A DNA stretch of 64,000 nt, taken from NCBI RefSeq assembly GCF_041320665.1, contig NZ_CP166730.1:2294001-2358000 (forward strand). The letters are read 5' to 3'. Under the pieces are notes generated by a model that worked only from the letters and a program-made list of their open reading frames with translations, was not told where the DNA came from and did no database searches. Each line of letters starts with the position of its first letter. Position 1 is the first letter of the stretch. Shown here one piece after another: positions 15,826 to 23,670 of this stretch. Position numbers and translations under genes: made by a program. The stretch is from Comamonas sp. GB3 AK4-5 (GTDB lineage: Bacteria > Pseudomonadota > Gammaproteobacteria > Burkholderiales > Burkholderiaceae_C).

Positions 15826-16344
15826 ATGGCCCAAAAGCTTTTTTCTTACACCGCCGCCCTGAGCGCGGTGCTTGGCCTGCCCGCCATGGCGGGTGGCATG
15901 CAGGTGACCGTGACGGTGCCGCAGCTGCAGGTGGCCGAATACCACAAGCCCTATGTGGCGGTGTGGCTGGAGAAGGCCGATGGCGGTGTGGCCGCCAATC
16001 TGTCGGTCTGGTATGACCTGAAGATGAAGGATGCCGAGGGCACCAAGTGGCTCAAGGACATGCGCCAGTGGTGGCGTCGCACCGGCCGCGAGCTGAGCCT
16101 GCCCATTGATGGCGTAACCCAGCCGACCAAGCCTGTGGGCGCCCATGCGCTGGGCTTTTCCGAAGGCAAGAACCCGCTGCCCCAGCTGGCCCCCGGCAGC
16201 TACAAGCTGATGGTGGAAGCCGCACGCGAGGTGGGTGGCCGCGAGGTGGTGAGCATTCCCTTTGAGTGGCCCGTCAAGCAGGCCGCCAGCCTGTCTGCGC
16301 AAGGCAAGTCCGAGCTGGGGCTCATCAAGCTGGATTTGAAATAA
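15826..16344 (+). CDS. DUF2271 periplasmic protein
   Basis: A 172-residue secreted protein. The signal peptide is MAQKLFSYTAALSAVLGLPAMAGG, followed by a compact beta-rich DUF2271 domain (VTVTVPQLQVAEYHKPYVAV and the conserved RQWWRRTGREL, then AARE). AAGGA precedes ATG 15826; the TTG at 15823 is a less likely start. DUF2271 genes recur between PepSY-TM and DUF4198 genes in iron-uptake loci, but the molecular role is unknown. Family A repeats flank the gene on both sides. Confidence 0.88.
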   Translation: MAQKLFSYTAALSAVLGLPAMAGGMQVTVTVPQLQVAEYHKPYVAVWLEKADGGVAANLSVWYDLKMKDAEGTKWLKDMRQWWRRTGRELSLPIDGVTQPTKPVGAHALGFSEGKNPLPQLAPGSYKLMVEAAREVGGREVVSIPFEWPVKQAASLSAQGKSELGLIKLDLK

Positions 16345-16345
16345 A

Positions 16346-16445
16346 GCACCCCCTGAGCCGCTGCGCGCCTTCCCCCTCTCTCGCTGCGCGGGAGGGGAAC
16401 GGCACCAGCGCGGCGGGGCGGCCCTTGCGCGGTGCCCTGGTATGG
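16346..16445 (+). repeat. Family A stop-codon-linked repeat
   Basis: Begins one base after the DUF2271 stop: CACCCCCTGAGCCGCTGCGC, then the CTCTCTCGCTGCGCGGGAGGG hairpin region and the GGGGCGGCCCTTGCGCGGTG core. Confidence 0.88.
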
Positions 16446-16536
16446 ACCGCCAGTGTCAGAGACCGGCGCACTGTGCAGTAGATCACTGAAATAACTACAC
16501 GATTTCTTCCCATCAATCATTCGCAAGAAAGCACAC

Positions 16537-17337
16537 ATGATGTTCAACAAACGCACTGTTTTGGCCACGGCTTTGGCGCTGGCCGCTGTCTGCTCGCACG
16601 CCCATGATCTGTGGTTCAAGCCTTCGAGCACCGTGCTCTCCAAGGCCGACTGGGTGACGGTGGATGCCGCTGTCTCCAACGACGTGTTCTTCTTCAACCA
16701 CCGCCCGCTGGGCCTGGAGTCCGTCAAGGTCTCGGCCCCCGATGGCGCCGATGTGGCCATGAAGAATGTGCTCAAGGGTGAGTTGCGCAGCGTCTTCGAC
16801 TTCAAGGCCGAACAGCCTGGCACCTACCGTGTGGCCATGGTGGCTGCGGGCGTGATGGGGGGCTACAAGGACGCCAAGGGTCAGATGAAGCGCCTGCGCG
16901 GCTCGCTGGAGGACATCCTCAAGCAGGTGCCCGCCGATGCCACCGAGGTGCGCATCATCGAAACCCAGCGCCGCATGGAAACCTTTGTTTCCGTGGGCAA
17001 GCCCAGCGTGCTGGCCGTGATGGGCAAGGGCCTGGAGCTCAAGCCCATCACCCATCCCAACGATCTGGTGAGCAGCGAGGAAGCCCGCTTTGTCTTCCTG
17101 CTGGATGGCAAGCCTGCGGCCAACCTGGAAGTGGAGTTGGTGGCCGATGGCATTCGCTACCGCGATGGTGTGGACGCCATGCAGCTCAAGACCGACGCCG
17201 AAGGTGTGCTCAAGGTCAAGTTCCCACGTGCCGGCCTGTTTTGGCTGAGCGCCCAGGCCAAGGACCAGAAGACCAGCATTGCCAAGGCGACGGAACGCAG
17301 CCTGAGCTATGTGGCGACGCTGGAAATTCTTCCCTAA
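16537..17337 (+). CDS. DUF4198 periplasmic protein
   Basis: A 266-residue exported protein with signal peptide MMFNKRTVLATALALAAVCS and a mature start at HAHDLWFKPS. The His-Ala-His-Asp-x-W start is the hallmark of DUF4198 (NikM-like) proteins and could bind metal at the mature N-terminus. The rest is beta-rich, with an Ig/CNA-like C-terminal part (LKTDAEGVLKVKFPRAGLFW). In iron-reduction loci it accompanies DUF2271 and PepSY-TM. A role in periplasmic iron handling is inference from context. Confidence 0.88.
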   Translation: MMFNKRTVLATALALAAVCSHAHDLWFKPSSTVLSKADWVTVDAAVSNDVFFFNHRPLGLESVKVSAPDGADVAMKNVLKGELRSVFDFKAEQPGTYRVAMVAAGVMGGYKDAKGQMKRLRGSLEDILKQVPADATEVRIIETQRRMETFVSVGKPSVLAVMGKGLELKPITHPNDLVSSEEARFVFLLDGKPAANLEVELVADGIRYRDGVDAMQLKTDAEGVLKVKFPRAGLFWLSAQAKDQKTSIAKATERSLSYVATLEILP

Positions 17338-17445
17338 CACCCCCTGAGCCGCTTCGCGTCTTCCCCCTCTCTGGCGCTACGCGCTGGAGGGGGACGGCAC
17401 CAGCGCTGCGGGGCGGCCCTTGCGCGGTGCCCTGGCATGGGGTCT
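17338..17445 (+). repeat. Family A stop-codon-linked repeat
   Basis: Starts directly after the DUF4198 stop: CACCCCCTGAGCCGCTTCGC, then CTCTCTGGCGCTACGCGCTGG and the GGGGCGGCCCTTGCGCGGTG core. Further repeat-like sequence, with a CCCTCGCCCC/GGGGAGAGGG hairpin at about 17544-17566, fills the gap up to apbE. Confidence 0.88.
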
Positions 17446-17625
17446 CGCCTGCTTCACGCGCAGCGCGGCTGGCGTAGGTCCTTGCTCGTTGCCCCTGACG
17501 TTAGGCTGCGCCGGTTTTATGCGCAGCGCCCTGGCTTCACTCCCTCGCCCCTTCGGGGAGAGGGTGGGGGTGAGGGGAGCGCCGTCAAGGCGCTGCTGAC
17601 ATAGCTCCCGACATCTGAATCTGGC

Positions 17626-18717
17626 ATGACTGGCTCCTCTACTCCCCGTGTTTCCTATGCCGCCAGTTTGTGGAAGTTGCCACAGGCTGCGCCGCCGCAT
17701 GGTGTGGCGGGTGATTTTTCCCAGCCGGGCTGGGGGCGCGTGCAGCTGCAGCATCCGCAGGATGCGCGCAGCCAGCGGTTGGCGGGGGGCACCATGGGCA
17801 CCACCTGGTCGTTGCGTTTGAGTAATCCCGATTTTCTGCCGCTGGAGCCGGTGCAGGCCGAGCTGCAGCAGGTGCTGGATACCGTCATTGCGCAGATGAG
17901 CAACTGGGAGGCGGATTCCCTTATCTCCCGCTACAACGCGGCGCCTGCGGGCAGTGTGCATGCGCTGCCTGCGCAGTTTGTGCAGGTGTTGGATGCCGCC
18001 ATGTTGTGGGCCCAGCGCTCGGGCGGTGCCATGGACCCCAGCATGGGCGGCCTGGTTGCGCTGTGGGGTTTTGGCCCGCGCGCCCAGCCCTTGCAGCCCC
18101 ACAGCGGTGCCGTGCCCAGCCAGGCGCAGATCGATGCGCTGCATGCCCAAAGCGGCCACCAGCGCCTGCCTTGGGCCGCAGGAGGGACACAGCTGCTGCA
18201 GCCTGGGGGCGTGGAGCTGGATTTTTGCGGCATTGCCAAAGGCTTTGCCGTGGATGCGGTGGTGGAATTGCTGCAGGCCCATGGCTGGCGTGGCGGCCTG
18301 TTTGAGATCGGTGGCGAGCTGCGCTGCTGGGGCCAACGGCCCGATGGATCACCCTGGCGCGTGCAACTGGCCAGCGGGCCCGAGGCTGTGCAGTCCCCTT
18401 CGGTGGTGAGTGTGCAAGAGGGGGCTTTTGCCACCTCCGGCGATTGTTGGCACCAGTTTGCCCATGGTGGACGGCAGTATTCGCACACCCTGGACCCGCG
18501 CACCGGCTGGCCGGTGGCGCATGGCCTGGCCAGCGTTACCGTCTACCACGCGGCCTGTATGCATGCCGATGCCTTGGCCACGGTGCTGACGGTGCTGGGC
18601 CCGGATGAGGGCATGGCGTTTGCCAGGCAGCATGGCATTGCAGCCGTCTTCACCAGGCATGGACCGCAGGCGCAGCCCTGCGCCACACCTGCGTGGCGCT
18701 CGCAATTTGGAAGTTGA
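17626..18717 (+). CDS. FAD:protein FMN transferase (ApbE family)
   Basis: A 363-residue protein. After an N-terminal stretch, ApbE motifs appear in order: GGTMGTTWSLRL, MSNWEADSLISRYN, DPSMGGLVALWGFG, VELDFCGIAKGFAVD, LFEIGGELRCWG and the metal/flavin segment ATSGDCWHQF with SHTLDPRTGWPV. ApbE attaches FMN to Thr or Ser of partner proteins outside the cytoplasm using FAD. Its stop lies 2 bases before the flavoreductase ATG, so the two are coupled; the FMN acceptor in this cluster is not identified. No lipobox is obvious. Confidence 0.92.
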   Translation: MTGSSTPRVSYAASLWKLPQAAPPHGVAGDFSQPGWGRVQLQHPQDARSQRLAGGTMGTTWSLRLSNPDFLPLEPVQAELQQVLDTVIAQMSNWEADSLISRYNAAPAGSVHALPAQFVQVLDAAMLWAQRSGGAMDPSMGGLVALWGFGPRAQPLQPHSGAVPSQAQIDALHAQSGHQRLPWAAGGTQLLQPGGVELDFCGIAKGFAVDAVVELLQAHGWRGGLFEIGGELRCWGQRPDGSPWRVQLASGPEAVQSPSVVSVQEGAFATSGDCWHQFAHGGRQYSHTLDPRTGWPVAHGLASVTVYHAACMHADALATVLTVLGPDEGMAFARQHGIAAVFTRHGPQAQPCATPAWRSQFGS

Positions 18718-18719
18718 AT

Positions 18720-20111
18720 ATGGAATGGCTTGTTTCCCCCGCGCGCATGGCTGGCGCGGCCTCTTTGCTGCTGGCCTATGGCGGGCTGTGCGCCGCAGTG
18801 GCCTGGCAGGTACGTGGCCGGCGGCGGCAGGATGCAGTGGACGCGCACATGGGCAGCCAGGGCCCTGACGTGTTGGTGGCCTATGCCAGCCAGACCGGCC
18901 AGGCCCAGGCCGTGGCCCGCGCCACGGCGCAGATGTTGGGCCAGGCCGGCTTTCAGGTGCTGTTGCAGCCGGTGGAGCGCATCACGGCCGCTTTGCTGCA
19001 GACCAGCCCGCGCAGCGTGTGGGTGCTGTCCACCACCGGTGAGGGCGACGCCCCCGATCACGCGCTCTCTTTTATGCAGCAGGTGCTGCCCCATGCATGC
19101 GCCTTGCAAGGGCATTCCATGCAAGTGCTGGCGCTGGGGGACAAGGAGTACGCCCAGTTTTGCAGCTTTGGCCAGCAGGTGCATGACTGGCTGCAGGCCC
19201 AGGGGGGGCGCAGTGCGTTGACCTGTGTTGACAATATGCATGCCCCCACGCTGCAGGCCTGGCAGGCACAGATGGAGCAGCAGCTGCAGCAATGGGCTGA
19301 GGCAGAGGGCGTGGCCGCCGTGGCGCCCCAGGGTGATTGGCTGGTGCCAGCGCCCCGCCAGCGCATGCGGCTGCAGCGGCGCCAACTGCTCAATCCCGGC
19401 AGCGGCGCGGGTGGCCTGTATTTATTGGACTGGGAGGCCGAACAGGGCGCGTTGCCCAATTGGGAGGCGGGCGACCTGGTGTCGCTGGCCGTGCCCGCCG
19501 ACCCCGAGCGCCCGCGTGACTATTCCATCGCCTCCATACCCGCCGACGGCAGCTTGCAGCTTCTGGTACGCCACAGCCAGCGGGCCGATGGCAGCCCGGG
19601 TCTGGCATCCAGCTGGCTGTGCACCGGCATGGCCGAGGGCGATGTGCTGGAGATGGCCGTGCGGGCCCACCCCGGCTTCCGGCTCGAATCCAATGCCGAG
19701 CGGCCGCTGATTTTGATCGGCAACGGCTCTGGCTTGGCGGGCCTGCGTGCCCATATCAAAGCGCGAGTGCAGCGCGGCTTGCACACGCAATGGTTGGTCT
19801 ATGGTGAACGCAGTCCGGTGCATGACGCCATGTGCAGCGATGAGCTACAGGCCTGGCTGCGGCAAGGCCTGCTCGAGCGGCTGGACCTGGCCTGGTCCCG
19901 CGAGGTGCCGCAGCGCATGTATGTGCAAGACATGCTGCTGCAGCAAGCCGCGCAGCTGCGTGATTGGGTGGAGCGTGGAGCGGCCATTTATGTGTGCGGC
20001 AGCATGCAGGGCATGGGCCAGGGCGTGCACCAGGCGCTGGAGCAGGTGCTGGGAGCCGAAACACTGCAAGTCCTGCAGCACAGCGGGCGGTATCGGCGGG
20101 ATATTTATTAG
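18720..20111 (+). CDS. Membrane-anchored flavodoxin/ferredoxin-reductase-type flavoprotein (CysJ-like)
   Basis: A 463-residue protein. It has an N-terminal helix (MAGAASLLLAYGGLCAAVAW), a flavodoxin-like FMN domain (VAYASQTGQAQAVARATAQM to about residue 190), an FAD-binding barrel (RPRDYSIASIPADG, as RxYS) and an NADPH domain (LILIGNGSGLAGLRAHIKAR, GERSPVHDAM, YVCGSMQGMG). It resembles the CysJ/diflavin reductase layout but is tethered to the membrane. It is predicted to pass NADPH electrons to the PepSY-TM protein for ferric siderophore reduction; this partner assignment is contextual. Confidence 0.9.
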   Translation: MEWLVSPARMAGAASLLLAYGGLCAAVAWQVRGRRRQDAVDAHMGSQGPDVLVAYASQTGQAQAVARATAQMLGQAGFQVLLQPVERITAALLQTSPRSVWVLSTTGEGDAPDHALSFMQQVLPHACALQGHSMQVLALGDKEYAQFCSFGQQVHDWLQAQGGRSALTCVDNMHAPTLQAWQAQMEQQLQQWAEAEGVAAVAPQGDWLVPAPRQRMRLQRRQLLNPGSGAGGLYLLDWEAEQGALPNWEAGDLVSLAVPADPERPRDYSIASIPADGSLQLLVRHSQRADGSPGLASSWLCTGMAEGDVLEMAVRAHPGFRLESNAERPLILIGNGSGLAGLRAHIKARVQRGLHTQWLVYGERSPVHDAMCSDELQAWLRQGLLERLDLAWSREVPQRMYVQDMLLQQAAQLRDWVERGAAIYVCGSMQGMGQGVHQALEQVLGAETLQVLQHSGRYRRDIY

Positions 20112-20240
20112 CCCCCCTGAGTCGCCTGCGGCGCCTTCCCCCCGCTCTTCGCTCGCTGCGCTCGCGGGCAGGGGGACGCTGCCAGGGCTGCGGGGCGGCC
20201 CTTGCGCGGCAGCCTTGGTCTAGGCTGCGCCAGTTTGATG
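20112..20240 (+). repeat. Family A stop-codon-linked repeat
   Basis: Begins right after the flavoreductase stop: GCCCCCCTGAGTCGCCTGCG, then GCTGCGCTCGCGGGCAGGGGG and the GGGGCGGCCCTTGCGCGGC core, ending near GGCTGCGCCAGTTTGATGGG. Confidence 0.88.
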
Positions 20241-20291
20241 GGCTGTGCCTGCTGTTTGAGGTGTCGTCATGCCAGCCTCAAGATTTTCAAA

Positions 20292-20321
20292 ACAAAAAAG
20301 CCGGCAATTGCCGGCTTTTGT
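20292..20321. terminator. Bidirectional terminator
   Basis: AAAAAAGCCGGC and GCCGGCTTTT with an AATT loop. It serves the flavoreductase operon and the convergent SWIB gene. Confidence 0.9.
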
Positions 20322-20340
20322 ATTCCTGCGGAAGCGGGAA

Positions 20341-20640
20341 TTACTTGACGTGCTTACCGATCAGGCCGGCCATTTCGAACATCGAAACTTGGGGCTTGCC
20401 GAACACTTCCTTGAGCTTGGCGTCAGCGTTGATCATGCGCTTGTTGGCGGCGTCTTGCAGGTTGTTGGCCTTGATGTAGACCCACAGCTTGCTGATGATT
20501 TCCGTGCGGGGCAGGGGAGCAGCGCCGACCACAGCAGCCAGAGCGGCGCTGGGGGTCAGGGGTTTCATGAAGGCGGCGTTAGGGGTGCGCTTTTTTGCGG
20601 GGGCTGCGGGTGCAGCAGTTGCCTTCTTTGCAGTTGCCAT
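20341..20640 (-). CDS. SWIB/MDM2-domain protein
   Basis: A 99-residue protein. An Ala/Lys-rich tail (MATAKKATAAPAAPAKKRTP) precedes a SWIB domain (PLPRTEIISKLWVYIKANNL, then MFEMAGLIGKHVK). AAGGA lies nine bases before ATG 20640. Stand-alone SWIB proteins with basic tails are common in beta-proteobacteria and chlamydiae; they are suspected nucleoid- or topoisomerase-associated proteins, but no firm role is known. The 295-bp gap to rraA shows nothing further that I can identify. Confidence 0.88.
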   Translation of the reverse strand: MATAKKATAAPAAPAKKRTPNAAFMKPLTPSAALAAVVGAAPLPRTEIISKLWVYIKANNLQDAANKRMINADAKLKEVFGKPQVSMFEMAGLIGKHVK

Positions 20641-20934
20641 GTTGCGTGTCCTTGAAGAGGAAGTGGTTCTTTTCACCTGTATGCGGTCTTGCATTGCAGG
20701 CATCAGCAAATCCTACTGGGAAAATTTGCCCATTCCAAGCTGACAGAGCGGTTTTTTTGACTTGAATTGTTTTCCAACGTCACTTTTGACCGGTTTGCCA
20801 CAATTTGCGGCCGTTTTTCGGCCGGCTCCCAGAGGAAAACAGGCCTGTTGGTCGTTCGTCAGCTGGCCCGGGCATCATGTGGGCAGAGCGGGCGCCAGGC
20901 GCTCTTGCCGCTTTTCACTCTCCAGGAGACTTTC

Positions 20935-21465
20935 ATGACTGCATCCACCCCCCCTGCGGGCGCTTTCGCTACTTGTGATTTGTGCGATGTGTACAAAAAC
21001 GACAGCAGCGGCCAGTTTCACGTGCTGCCCCCCGTCTTTCAGGACTACGGCGGGCGCCCCGCCTTCGCCGGGCCGGCCGCCACGGTGCAGTGTTTTGAAG
21101 ACAACAGCCTGGTGAAGGCGGCCGTGGACTCCCCGGGCCACGGCCGGGTGCTGGTGGTGGATGGCGGGGGCTCGGTGCGCAAGGCCCTGGTAGGGGGAAA
21201 CCTGGCGGCCGCTGCTGCACGCAATGGCTGGGCCGGTGTGCTGGTGCATGGCGCGGTGCGCGACGTGGCCGAACTGCGTGCCACGGCTGTGGGCATCCGC
21301 GCGCTGGCGTTGATTCCCATGCCCACGGAAAAGCGCAACCAGGGCCAGGCCGATGTGGATGTGGTGGTGGCCGGCGTGACGGTGCGCCCCGGCGACTGGG
21401 TGTATGCAGACGCCGATGGCATTGTGGTGTCGGCCCAGCCCATTCACCCGGGCGCCGCCGCATAA
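20935..21465 (+). CDS. rraA: RraA-like protein (4-hydroxy-4-methyl-2-oxoglutarate aldolase/RNase E regulator family)
   Basis: A 176-residue protein. The start MTASTPPAGAFATCDLCDVY and the motifs GPAATVQCFEDNS, VLVVDGGGSVRKALVGGN and GVLVHGAVRDVAELR are RraA family signatures; GxxGxxRD, here GAVRD, is the metal/substrate site of the aldolase branch. Family members either inhibit RNase E or act as HMG/CHA aldolases, and sequence alone does not separate these well. AGGAG lies before ATG 20935. A perfect 12-bp inverted repeat follows the stop. Confidence 0.92.
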   Translation: MTASTPPAGAFATCDLCDVYKNDSSGQFHVLPPVFQDYGGRPAFAGPAATVQCFEDNSLVKAAVDSPGHGRVLVVDGGGSVRKALVGGNLAAAAARNGWAGVLVHGAVRDVAELRATAVGIRALALIPMPTEKRNQGQADVDVVVAGVTVRPGDWVYADADGIVVSAQPIHPGAAA

Positions 21466-21478
21466 AGACAGCACCCGT

Positions 21479-21536
21479 AAATGTTCCGAAGGCGCTGGTG
21501 CTGCCTCGGTAGGCTGTGACCTGATTCGGAACATTT
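21479..21536. repeat. Perfect 12-bp inverted repeat with 34-bp spacer
   Basis: AAATGTTCCGAA (21479-21490) and TTCGGAACATTT (21525-21536) are perfect complements. It lies between the rraA stop and the VRR-NUC remnant. It could be a hairpin ending rraA transcription (the T-run is poor), an element edge or an operator. Confidence 0.7.
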
Positions 21537-21540
21537 CACC

Positions 21541-21828
21541 TTGGCGCAGGACTGCATTCCCGCTACCCATTTGCAGCAGTTGTTCGTGCGCCTGCTGTGC
21601 GATGTGATCGCCAACCGCAACGGCTTTGCGGACCTGGTGCGCTTTGGGCCCGCAAGGCCGGAAGAGGCCGGGCGTTACGAGCTGGTGGAAGTCAAAGCCC
21701 CTGGCGACAAGCTGCAGGACAGCGAGTCAGTTCACAAAGCAGCTGTGTCCTGCGGCACAGCTGCCCGCCCTGGGCTCTGCACGACTAGCCATCGACACCT
21801 GTCGCTTCGTCACACCGCTGGCTCCTGA
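21541..21828 (+). pseudogene. Remnant of a VRR-NUC (FAN1-like) nuclease gene
   Basis: The frame reads LQQLFVRLLCDVIANRNGFADLV and, a few residues on, RYELVEVKAPGDKLQDSES. This is the C-terminal VRR-NUC nuclease core: DLV acid, E-V-K, then GD-LQD. VRR-NUC proteins are structure-specific nucleases of about 550 residues in this group. Here the sequence has no proper start and loses similarity right after LQD, so both ends are missing. No intact copy is in the window. The rest of 21466-21850 carries no gene. Confidence 0.72.
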
Positions 21829-21850
21829 TCAGGCGATTGGGTTGTGTATT

Positions 21851-22612
21851 TCAGCACGCCAGCGTCCGTTTGAAGAAGCGTTGGATGGACTGGTGAATCA
21901 GCTCGGCATCGTTGTCCAGCGTGGCCACATGGTAGGACTCGTGCAGCAGCACCTGCTCGCGCAGACTGCTGTGTATGCCGCCCAGAATATGTGTGGCATT
22001 GCGTGCGGGCACGATGTGGTCGTCGGGGGACACCAACACCTGCGTGGGCACCGTGATGCGCGGCAGCAGGTCGCGCGTCACGGACATCAGGGCGTAGATT
22101 TGCTTGACCGCGGGCACCGGTACTTCGGCATAGGCGAGTTCTGTCACGCCCGGTTTTTTGATATCACTGCCCACGCCGGGTACGGTGGCTGGAGCGTTGT
22201 GATCAAAGGCCAGCGCGGCCAGATTGGGACTGCTGAAGGCCACGCAGGCATTGATGGGCGCAATCGCCTTGAAGCGCTCTGGATAGCGGCCCGCCATATA
22301 CAGCGTCAGCGTGCCGCCCATGGACAGCCCGCCCATGAACACATGTTTGCAGCGCGCCTCCAACTGCTGCAGGCCGGCCTCCACCGAATCAATCCAGTCC
22401 TGGGCCGTGGTCAGTGCCATGGCCGCCGGGGTTTCGCCATGGCCCTTGAGCTTGACGCCCAGCACGGTCCAGCCTTCCGCCTTGTTCAGGTACTCGCCCA
22501 GCGGCCGCATGCACGAGGCTGTGCCGGTAAAACCGTGGGAGAGTAGAACGCCCACCTCATTGCCTTCAAGAAGAAAGGGCTTGCCGCCTTCGGTGATGGA
22601 GTGGTCGGTCAT
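21851..22612 (-). CDS. Alpha/beta hydrolase (Est30/monoacylglycerol-lipase-like carboxylesterase)
   Basis: A 253-residue serine hydrolase starting at ATG 22612 after GGAGA. The oxyanion region is LLSHGFTGTASCMRPLGEYL, the nucleophile elbow MGGLSMGGTLTLYMAGRYPE (Ser in GLSMGG), the acid VSPDDHIVP and the catalytic His LHESYHVATLD. This pattern matches the Est30-type carboxylesterases acting on short acyl esters. The true substrate is unknown. It marks the left chromosomal border of the lower-GC island. Confidence 0.9.
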   Translation of the reverse strand: MTDHSITEGGKPFLLEGNEVGVLLSHGFTGTASCMRPLGEYLNKAEGWTVLGVKLKGHGETPAAMALTTAQDWIDSVEAGLQQLEARCKHVFMGGLSMGGTLTLYMAGRYPERFKAIAPINACVAFSSPNLAALAFDHNAPATVPGVGSDIKKPGVTELAYAEVPVPAVKQIYALMSVTRDLLPRITVPTQVLVSPDDHIVPARNATHILGGIHSSLREQVLLHESYHVATLDNDAELIHQSIQRFFKRTLAC

Positions 22613-22811
22613 GGGGTGTCTCCGGGAGGTGGGGTGTTGCAATGGTACTCGCCCTATTTGGCGTGCTGAAGAGGTGGTGGCAGGCATGAACTGCAAGGCA
22701 GAGAGGTAGCTTTGTTTTTCGAACAGGTTGCTACACGTAGCCCAAGACGCCCGACCTTGGGATAGACCCATTCTCGCTAGCTGTATGGAAAAACAGTAAA
22801 CTTTGGACTTG

Positions 22812-23339
22812 ATGGCTCTCCAAAAAAATCCAGACATGTCCGTAGAACTCGAGCAAGAAGGCTCCTCAATCTTCGAAGACCGCCTTTGGCATCACAAGGG
22901 CTGGGAAGCCCGTGTCATCAAGAATGAAGACGACGATGGATGGGCAGTGTCAATGACCCAAGACGGCCAAGCTGAACCAGCTCTGGTCGGCCCATGGACC
23001 ATGGGGCGCGACAAGAAGAATCCTAAGCCGCTTGACGTGTCGGCCTTCAACACGTTGGTAAAAACTGCCTGCGAAGTAATACGTCGGCATGAACAGCACC
23101 TGGCAGCGCTGTTGCACAAAACTATCCAGATCGAAGTTCGCGGATTGCGCGTGACGGTGGCTCTCGATATTGAGCCCGATGAGGAGAACCCCTCTGCGAC
23201 TCTCTCTGCCACCGCAGCGGACGGCAGCCAATTGGCCAAGGTACGAGTTCGGCCAGACCACCGCCTTACCCGTGCGTCTGCGCAGCGCTGGGCAGATGCA
23301 AGCTACCCGCGTGTTAGCGAAGACGAAACCTTCGAATAA
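22812..23339 (+). CDS. Hypothetical protein at the island border
   Basis: A 175-residue acidic, soluble protein that I do not recognise. It contains RLWHHKGWEARVIKNEDDDG and, later, VRGLRVTVALDIEPDEENPS. ATG 22812 and ATG 22836 are both possible starts. It faces the NACHT gene, with 331 bp between their ends. It may belong to the accessory island. Function unknown; there is no membrane segment or signal peptide. Confidence 0.65.
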   Translation: MALQKNPDMSVELEQEGSSIFEDRLWHHKGWEARVIKNEDDDGWAVSMTQDGQAEPALVGPWTMGRDKKNPKPLDVSAFNTLVKTACEVIRRHEQHLAALLHKTIQIEVRGLRVTVALDIEPDEENPSATLSATAADGSQLAKVRVRPDHRLTRASAQRWADASYPRVSEDETFE

Positions 23340-23670
23340 GGTTCTTCCTTTAGTTTCACGCGCGGTTCGGAAAAAACGAGACCCATCAGCAGATGCTCAG
23401 TCCTGAAAGCCGACGTTGGTGGCAAGGCCTTGGCAACTTCTGTGATGGAGAATCCACGCAGGTATGGCCATCGGCATAGGTCGCATCCAAGGTCCGCGAA
23501 GAGGGAAGGAAGTCTGTGCTTCCGCAGCGGGGCAATTTGCAACGGTCGCAGACGGCCAAATCCGGATGGTCGATGTGGCTGCCTGATAGCGGACGCTCAG
23601 CACTGCCCTCGACCCGTTTCCGACCTTCGTTCCCTGGAACTCGACGTCAATTAGAAGTCACTCGTCGCAG
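23340..23670. other. Intergenic remnant sequence between convergent genes
   Basis: The 331 bp between the unknown gene and the NACHT gene have only short overlapping frames with unnatural composition. I see no terminator with a T-run and no recognisable domain. It looks like decayed sequence. Confidence 0.5.

Noticed and set aside
15600..20240. Family A repeats considered as a CRISPR array
   Set aside because: Units are over 90 bp, separated by whole genes, with no regular spacers or cas genes.
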